From CBDDKU01 sp965230375 (GTDB lineage: Bacteria; Bacteroidota; Bacteroidia; Flavobacteriales_D; Cryomorphaceae), in NCBI GenBank assembly GCA_965230375.1, contig CBDDKU010000002.1, positions 104,753 through 168,752 of the forward strand: 64,000 nt of DNA. The letters are read 5' to 3'. Shown piece after piece: positions 58,346 through 64,000 of the stretch (position 1 is its first letter; every line of letters begins with the position of its first letter). The position numbers and the translations under genes were made by a program. The notes beneath the pieces were generated by a model, which searched no databases, was not told the DNA's origin, and was given only the letters and a program-made list of their open reading frames with translations.

Positions 58346-60966
58346 GCACCCAAACCTGCTAATTTTTCTTCGAGTACCGAAATTTTAGCCAAGGCATCTG
58401 CTTCTTTTTTCTTTTCGCTCGCCACAACTTGCTCGGGAGCATTGTTCACAAATCGCTCATTGCTAAGCTTCTTCTGAACGCTTTTCAAAAATCCGCGGGT
58501 GTAATTCAGTTCTTCTTCCAACTTCGACTTTTGACCTTCCACGTCAACCGCTTCGCCAAATGGAACGGCATAAGACATTTGCCCAATCACGAAAGAGAAA
58601 GCCTGTCCCGGCATTTCTTCATTCATGTGAATGTTCTCGACATTGGTCATGCGCTTCACGAGTGCGTAAAAACCAGTAAGAGGATCGTTCTCTCCTGCAA
58701 CATATAGGTCGATGGCAATCTTGTTTGGAATCTGGTTTTGCTTCCGCACATTTCTGATCTGCGTCACGAGCTCTGTGGCGATATCAAATCCTTTGATAAA
58801 GTCGGCATCGTAGCTTCCACCTTCTGGCCACTTGGCGACAACCAAAGCTTCTTTGGGCCCCTGACGCTCGCTGAGCAAATGCCACATCTCTTCGGTGATA
58901 AATGGCATCAACGGGTGTAGCAGCTTAAGCAAAGTCTCAAAGTGACCGATCACTTTCTGGTAGGTCACTGGGTCGATTTGCTCCCCGTTAGTGGGCTTTA
59001 CTGCTTCGAGATACCAGCTAAAGAAATCGTTCCAAGCGAATTTGTAGCAGGTCATCAACACATCCGAAATCCGGAATTTGCTGTAGTAGTCGTTTACTTC
59101 TTCAATGACCTGATTCAACTTATTGTCCATCCACTTGGTGGCGATGGTGGCCACTTCGGGCGCATCTCTTTCTTCTGGCGCCCAGCTTTTCACCAAGCGC
59201 AATGCATTCCAAATCTTGTTTGAGAAGTTTCTTCCCTGCTCGCAGAGACTTTCATCAAAAAGCAAGTCATTACCCGCTGGCGATGAAAAGAGCATACCAG
59301 CGCGCACACCGTCAGCTCCGTATTGCTTCATCAGCTCTATTGGGTCGGGTGAATTTCCGAGCGACTTGCTCATCTTTCTTCCCTGCTTATCGCGAACGAT
59401 ACCGGTGTAGTACACGTTTTTGAAAGGCTTCTCACCCCTGAACTCATATCCTGCGATGATCATTCGCGCTACCCAGAAAAACATAATCTCTGGAGCCGTA
59501 ACCAAGTCGTTGGTTGGGTAGTAGTAGTCAACTTCTTCTTTTGTGTAGAATCCATTGAACACAGAAATTGGCCAAAGCCAAGACGAGAACCAGGTATCGA
59601 GTACGTCTTCGTCTTGATTCAAGTCGGCGGCGCTCACATCCCTTCCAGTCTTCTCCTTAACTTTTGTAATCGCTTCTTCGGCAGTGTGGGCTATCACATA
59701 ATCGTCTTTCCCTTCGCCAAAGTAGAACGCTGGAATGCGGTGACCCCACCAAAGTTGGCGCGAAATACACCAGTCCTTCACGTTCTCCATCCAGTGGCGG
59801 TAGGAGTTCTTGAACTTCGGTGGCCAGAACTGCACATCGTCGTTCATAACGTGGTCGAGCGCGGGCTTGCTAAAGTCCTTCATCTTCACGAACCACTGAA
59901 GCGAAATTCTCGGTTCGATAGGCACATCGGTACGCTCCGAATAACCCACCTTGTTTGTATAGTCTTCTTCTTTAACCATATGACCTGCTTCTTTCAGGTC
60001 GATGGCGATCTTCTTGCGAACGTCAAATCGATCTTCGCCGATGTAGAATCCAGCGGCTTCGCTCAAAGTTCCATCGGCATTCAATATGTCGATGGTCTCC
60101 AAATTGTGCTTGGCGCCCAGATCGTAGTCGTTTACATCGTGAGCTGGAGTAATTTTCAGACACCCCGTTCCAAATTCCATTTCCACATACTCGTCGGTGA
60201 TAATCGGAATCTCGCGGTTTACCATCGGTACGATAGCTTTCTTTCCGTGGAGATGTTTGTATCGCTCATCATCAGGGTGCACACAGATAGCCGTGTCACC
60301 GAGAATAGTCTCAGGTCGGGTGGTAGCAATGGTCACCCACTCATCCGTACCAGCTACCTGGTAGCGCACGTGGTAGAGCTTCGAGTTTACTTCCTTGTGG
60401 ATTACTTCTTCGTCGCTCAAGGCAGTCTTGGCAGCCGGATCCCAGTTGATCATTCGCTGACCGCGGTAGATCAAGCCCTTTTCGTAAAGATCGAGGAAGG
60501 TATCGATAACGCTGCGCGAGTAGTCGGGGTCCATGGTAAAAGTCTCCCGTTCCCAGTCGCAACTGGCGCCGAGTTTCTTCAATTGCTCAAGAATGATTCC
60601 ACCGTGCTTGTTCTTCCACTCCCAAGCGTGCTCCAGGAACTCATCGCGCGAAAGGTCGCTTTTCTTGATTCCTTCCTTGCGAAGCTTTTGAACTACCTTG
60701 GCTTCCGTGGCAATCGATGCGTGATCGACTCCAGGAACCCAACAGGCGTTTTTTCCTTCCATACGCGCCTTTCTCACCAATACATCTTGAATGGTATTGT
60801 TGAGCATATGCCCCATGTGCAGGACACCTGTGACGTTTGGCGGTGGAATCACGACTGTGTATGGTTCACGGTCGTCAGGTTTAGAGTTAAAGTACCTGTT
60901 TTCCAGCCAGTATGCATACCATTTGTCTTCGGTAGATGCCGGATCGTATAGTTTAGAAATTTCCAT
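58342..60966 (-). CDS. valS: Valine--tRNA ligase
   Basis: An 874-residue class I aminoacyl-tRNA synthetase. The HIGH-type motif is HMGH (50-53, in PPPNVTGVLHMGHMLNN), and the KMSKS motif occurs near residue 530 in GRKMSKSLGNSPDP. The editing (CP1) domain lies between them with TTRPETILGDTA, and WFSSWLWPISVF follows the CP domain. The C-terminal coiled coil (EEELNYTRGFLKSVQKKLSN, VASEKKKEADALAKI) contacts the tRNA. It attaches valine to tRNA-Val and hydrolyses mischarged threonine. Length is normal. It is followed by ppx with a 4-base overlap. Confidence 0.97.
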   Translation of the reverse strand: MEISKLYDPASTEDKWYAYWLENRYFNSKPDDREPYTVVIPPPNVTGVLHMGHMLNNTIQDVLVRKARMEGKNACWVPGVDHASIATEAKVVQKLRKEGIKKSDLSRDEFLEHAWEWKNKHGGIILEQLKKLGASCDWERETFTMDPDYSRSVIDTFLDLYEKGLIYRGQRMINWDPAAKTALSDEEVIHKEVNSKLYHVRYQVAGTDEWVTIATTRPETILGDTAICVHPDDERYKHLHGKKAIVPMVNREIPIITDEYVEMEFGTGCLKITPAHDVNDYDLGAKHNLETIDILNADGTLSEAAGFYIGEDRFDVRKKIAIDLKEAGHMVKEEDYTNKVGYSERTDVPIEPRISLQWFVKMKDFSKPALDHVMNDDVQFWPPKFKNSYRHWMENVKDWCISRQLWWGHRIPAFYFGEGKDDYVIAHTAEEAITKVKEKTGRDVSAADLNQDEDVLDTWFSSWLWPISVFNGFYTKEEVDYYYPTNDLVTAPEIMFFWVARMIIAGYEFRGEKPFKNVYYTGIVRDKQGRKMSKSLGNSPDPIELMKQYGADGVRAGMLFSSPAGNDLLFDESLCEQGRNFSNKIWNALRLVKSWAPEERDAPEVATIATKWMDNKLNQVIEEVNDYYSKFRISDVLMTCYKFAWNDFFSWYLEAVKPTNGEQIDPVTYQKVIGHFETLLKLLHPLMPFITEEMWHLLSERQGPKEALVVAKWPEGGSYDADFIKGFDIATELVTQIRNVRKQNQIPNKIAIDLYVAGENDPLTGFYALVKRMTNVENIHMNEEMPGQAFSFVIGQMSYAVPFGEAVDVEGQKSKLEEELNYTRGFLKSVQKKLSNERFVNNAPEQVVASEKKKEADALAKISVLEEKLAGLGA

Positions 60967-61083
60967 TTAAAAGCCGTTCTGAGCGATTAGCCGGCAAAGT
61001 TAGGAAAATGGGTGGAGTTACTGAGATGGTAGTCGAGAGTAGTTGGTCGTTTGTAGTGAGTTTTAGAGATACTTTAAATGAGA

Positions 61084-61980
61084 TCACTCCACCACCAGTT
61101 TTTTCACGCCCACTCCTTCTTCCGAAACAACCGAAACCACGTAAAGCCCTTTGGGTAAGTCGCTGAGATCAAGCAGTGTTTTCTCCGCTTCCAAGGGCTG
61201 AGCCAGAACTTCCTGTCCATTCAGATTCAGGACGCGCACTTCTGCTCGGGTTGGAGAATCAAAAGTGATGTAAACGATGGATGAACTCGGGTTTGGAAAA
61301 AGCTCAAATGCAATGGCGTTTTCTATATCCTTTGTCGATGTAGCGATTGGTACGCAGAACTGGTCTGGCACAGGGTTGATGTAGTTATCGAAACACATCA
61401 ACTCAGTGTAGCCTTCTATTGACATTTCAAAAGGAGTCACTAAACCATGCAGACTTCCAACGCCTTCGATAATGGTGAATTCAACACTACCCGACCAGAC
61501 AGCTCGAATCGTGCGCCGCTCCTGACCAAATGATTCAGCTAAATAGGTCTCGGCTACTTCTACCTGAAAGGCAAATTCGCCATCGTAGTGCACATCAAAA
61601 AGATCTCCAGCTTCAAGTGTAAAGTCATAAAGTAGATGCTCTTCTCCGTCGATGAGCTGATAAACTTTCCTGTTTTCAAGATCTTCCCTCAAGAAAATAC
61701 TTGTTTCAAATACATCCGGAGAAGTCCCAAATGGCCAACAAAATGGACCGTCATTTACAGGATAAATATTCTACCTGGTAAATCTAGAATACACTACGCC
61801 GTTTATGGATGTGTCAGAACTCAAGTTTAGCCGACGGGCGCTAACTAAATCACACTCAGCTGCCCCTTCAACATAACCTACTTGCCAGAAATTCCCGGGC
61901 TGCAAAAGCGGAATAAAATCTTGCGCCGAAGCGTAGAAATAGGCTGATATGGCAATAAGTGAGAGTAAAAGTTTTTTCAT
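61084..61980 (-). pseudogene. T9SS-sorted secreted protein interrupted by an in-frame stop
   Basis: ATG 61980 opens a signal peptide (MKKLLLSLIAISAYFYASAQ) and about 70 codons that end at TAG 61771-61773. The same frame continues without a shift (NIYPVNDGPFCWPFGTSPDV) through 61084 and ends in a T9SS type A sorting domain (FELFPNPSSSIVYITFDSP, GLYVVSVVSEEGVGVKKLVV). Total about 298 codons. Downstream of the TAG there is no signal sequence or clear start, so the second half cannot be secreted on its own. No functional domain is recognised in the middle. It is either a nonsense-mutated gene or a base error in this sequence. Confidence 0.82.
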
Positions 61981-62146
61981 CGCAAATTCTATATCCAAAC
62001 AAGATATGCATTTCAAGTGAAACGAAAGAGACTTGGCCTTTTCGAATCAGTCGCGCTGCCAGACAGTTGCCCTGTTAAACTTTTGTTAACGAAACCATCT
62101 CCCCGCACAAACGTTCTACTTTTACTTCGACAAAAAATTGAACACT

Positions 62147-62605
62147 ATGAAAAATCTCTTTCTCTCATTTGTGATGCTCGTTTTTGCTGCATCTACATCA
62201 TTTGCACAGGAATCGGAAGGAACACCTCTAACTGGTGGACCAGCGATTTCAATTGACAAAGACGTTCACGATTACGGAACGATCAAACAAGGCGCCAACG
62301 GTACTTGTGAATTTGAAATTACAAACACGGGTTCTGAGCCATTGATTATTTCAAGAGCGAAAGGTTCTTGTGGTTGTACAGTACCTGAGTGGCCAAAAGA
62401 GCCAATTATGCCTGGTACTAGCGCTGTAATGACAGTGCGTTACGACACCAAGCGTGTAGGACCAATCAACAAGTCGGTTACCATCACGTCTAACGCTACT
62501 GGTAGCGAGACAAAAGTGGTTCGAATCAAAGGAAATGTATTGGCTTCTTCAAACAAAGAAGATGCACCTGTGAAGATGACTCCAGGCGCTCCAGTAAAGA
62601 AATAA
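62147..62605 (+). CDS. DUF1573 domain exported protein
   Basis: A 152-residue exported protein with a signal peptide (MKNLFLSFVMLVFAASTSFAQ). The mature part is a DUF1573 immunoglobulin-like domain, with DVHDYGTIKQGANGTCEFEI, a GSCGCTVPEWPKEPIMPG block (Cys pair) and VTITSNATGSETKVVRIKGNV. These proteins are common and abundant in Bacteroidota and may attach to the envelope or metals through the CxC pair; function unproven. ATG 62147 was chosen at the signal peptide; the frame is open from 62138. Strong terminator follows. Confidence 0.9.
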   Translation: MKNLFLSFVMLVFAASTSFAQESEGTPLTGGPAISIDKDVHDYGTIKQGANGTCEFEITNTGSEPLIISRAKGSCGCTVPEWPKEPIMPGTSAVMTVRYDTKRVGPINKSVTITSNATGSETKVVRIKGNVLASSNKEDAPVKMTPGAPVKK

Positions 62606-62620
62606 TCACGTAGAAATACA

Positions 62621-62656
62621 AAAAGCCGCTTCGATATCTTTCGGAGCGGCTTTTTT
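62621..62656 (+). terminator. Rho-independent terminator of the DUF1573 gene
   Basis: A stem of about 14 pairs including one G-U (AAAAGCCGCTTCGA 62621-62634 with the arm ending at 62654, 6-base loop) merges into a run of six T residues. It begins 16 bases past the stop codon. Confidence 0.9.
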
Positions 62657-62700
62657 ATGCCCAAATTTTTCGGATTTTTGCGGCTCAAAAGTTTTTTAGA

Positions 62701-63904
62701 ATGCCCAAGTTATCTCAAAAGGCTGCGGCGATGCCCGCTTCTCCCATCCGTAAGCTCATGCCATACGCCATGAAAGCTAAAAGCTGATGGCGTCAACATA
62801 CTTCACTTGAACATCGGTCAGCCCGATATCAAGACACCCGAAGTGGTGATTGAACGAATGAAACACATCGACCGAAAGGTGATCGAATACTCCAACTCGG
62901 AAGGTTTTGAAGGTTATCGCCAAAAACTGGCTGACTGACTACCAGGGGGACATGGAATTCCTGTTGGCAACAGCGACATTATGATTACCACCGGTGGATC
63001 TGAAGCGCTCACCTTCGCCATGATGACTTGCTTTGATCCGGGTGAAGAAGTGATTATTCCTGAGCCCTACTACGCCAACTACAGCGGTTTTGCCACTATG
63101 GCAGGGATCAAAGTGGTGCCTATCACTACCAAAATCGAAGAAGGGTTTAGCCTTCCGGGAGCCGAAGCTTTCGAAGCGCTGATCAACGAAAAAACAAAGG
63201 GTATCGTTCTTTGCAACCCAGGTAACCCTACAGGATACTTGTACTCGCGAGCTGAGCTGGAGAAGATCAGCGCCCTTGTCAAGAAGCACGATCTTTTCTT
63301 GATCGCCGATGAAGTGTACCGCGAGTTCTGCTACGACGGAAACCACCCATTCAGCGCATACAATCTGGAAGGAATCGACCAGAACGTGATCTTGGTAGAC
63401 TCTGTATCGAAGCGTTACTCGATGTGCGGCGCGCGAATCGGAGCCATGATCACTCGAAACACGGATGTACACAACTCAGCGATGAAATTCGCCCAAGCGC
63501 GATTGAGTCCCCCTACTTTCGGACAGATTGCATCAGAAGCTGCTCTAGAAACCCCACAGTCTTACTTCACCGATGTGATTGAAGAATACGTGGAAAGAAG
63601 AAATTTCATGGTCGATGGTTTGAATGAAATCGACGGGGTGCTTTGCCCAAAACCAAAGGGAGCATTCTACGCCATGGCCAAGCTCCCGATCGATAGCTCT
63701 GATAAGTTTTGTCAGTGGTTACTCGAGTCTTTCCGTTTGAACAACGAGACCGTGATGCTTGCTCCAGGAAGCGGGTTCTACATCACCGAAGGATTGGGTG
63801 CTCAGGAAGTGCGCATCGCCTACGTTTTGGAAAAAGAAGACCTGAAACGCGCCCTGACCATTATCAAGCAAGCTCTAACCGAATACCCTGGCCGCACGAA
63901 CTGA
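62701..63904 (+). pseudogene. PLP-dependent aminotransferase (class I/II) with two lesions
   Basis: A full-length aminotransferase is recognisable: SPIRKLMPYAMKAKADGVNI (after correction), then HLNIGQPDIKTPEVV, GGSEALTFAMMTCFDPGEEV, CNPGNPTGYLYS, ADEVYREFCYDG and the PLP lysine in LVDSVSKRYSMCGARIG. However, frame 1 stops at TGA 62785-62787; one extra A in AAAA at 62779-62782 explains this. In the corrected frame a second stop occurs at TGA 62936-62938, in a disturbed stretch where I would expect ADYYQGHGIPV. The rest is intact to 63904. It likely acts on aspartate or aromatic amino acids. It is either a pseudogene or a region of sequencing errors. Confidence 0.85.
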
Positions 63905-63931
63905 TCGGCCATAAATCATAACTTCGCTCTC

Positions 63932-64000
63932 ATGACTCAAGAAAACAACCAAGTTTCGGCTTTCCTCAATCGCCTTAGCGAATCGGCTACATTGGCTATG
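63932..64000 (+). CDS. Aminotransferase N-terminus (3' end outside window)
   Basis: The last 69 bases encode 23 residues from ATG 63932 (MTQENNQVSAFLNRLSESAT, then LAM). The pattern LNRLSESATLAM matches the start of bacterial class I aspartate aminotransferases (SxSATLAM followed by a K-A-x-E-L helix). The gene begins 27 bases after the preceding aminotransferase and would form a tandem pair with it. Only the N-terminus is visible, so the call is provisional. Confidence 0.6.
   Translation, partial: MTQENNQVSAFLNRLSESATLAM

Noticed and set aside
59614..60951. 445-codon open frame on the plus strand opposite valS
   Set aside because: It is fully antisense to a highly conserved aminoacyl-tRNA synthetase, and its predicted product has no recognisable domain. 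Long antisense frames are expected opposite such codon-biased genes.
1..64000. tRNA, rRNA or insertion sequences
   Set aside because: I looked for cloverleaf-type arms, conserved rRNA segments, transposase motifs and terminal repeats and found none that I could defend. A covariance-model scan would be needed to exclude small RNAs.

Overview
The window looks like chromosomal DNA of a marine-type Bacteroidota, most likely class Flavobacteriia. The evidence is several secreted proteins with type IX secretion (T9SS) C-terminal sorting domains, HmuY-type haem proteins, a fused IcmF mutase, a two-domain LAB_N protein, and start regions that mostly lack Shine-Dalgarno sites but sometimes carry the TAnnTTTG -7 box typical of this phylum. 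Assignment below class is not possible from this text. I saw no tRNA, rRNA, insertion sequence, prophage or CRISPR array.

Layout. 1-9.4 kb: end of an MsbA-like ABC exporter, DUF983 protein, L-2-hydroxyglutarate oxidase, PAS histidine kinase, MFS transporter, two paralogous OmpA-domain proteins (one frameshifted) and hemE. 9.6-15.1 kb: outer-membrane barrel proteins (one a broken tandem copy), aconitase and a MacB-type permease. 15.2-20.6 kb: a four-gene operon that is probably for haem capture: T9SS-secreted HmuY-like protein, DUF6607-like protein, TonB-dependent receptor, HmuY-like lipoprotein. 20.7-26.5 kb: AlkA-type glycosylase, a small acidic protein, an AT-rich fic gene, a degenerate tandem array of about 40-bp units, and icmF. 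26.7-33.3 kb: T9SS thiol protein, small proteins, then an envelope-glycolipid module (GDPD lipoprotein, ArnT-like transferase, UDP-glucuronate-type epimerase, LAB_N protein, GT2).

33.4-38.3 kb: GH20 hexosaminidase, cutC and a short GH2 beta-mannosidase in one operon. 38.3-42.2 kb: GNAT, fatty-acid hydroxylase coupled to a stand-alone E2-type acyltransferase, a 54-residue membrane protein and aromatic amino acid hydroxylase. 42.4-52.1 kb: TPR lipoprotein, DnaJ membrane protein, Omp85-type barrel, GNAT, SPFH protein, GyrI-like and WYL pair, AraC regulator, FG-GAP T9SS protein and a VTT membrane protein. 52.2-57.5 kb: isoaspartyl peptidase and an ECF sigma/anti-sigma operon followed by DUF4097-like protein, with a barrel protein and DUF2807 lipoprotein upstream. 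57.5-64 kb: Ppx/GppA, valS, a T9SS protein broken by a stop codon, a DUF1573 protein, a PLP aminotransferase broken by indels, and the start of a second aminotransferase.

Four otherwise intact-looking genes carry frameshifts or in-frame stops. Several of these are single-base changes in short homopolymers, so sequencing error and real pseudogenisation both remain open. The observations most worth following up are the palindromic 40-bp array beside fic, the haem operon with two HmuY-like paralogues of different anchoring, the lipid A or LPS sugar-modification module, the hydroxylase/acyltransferase pair and the sigma-factor operon.
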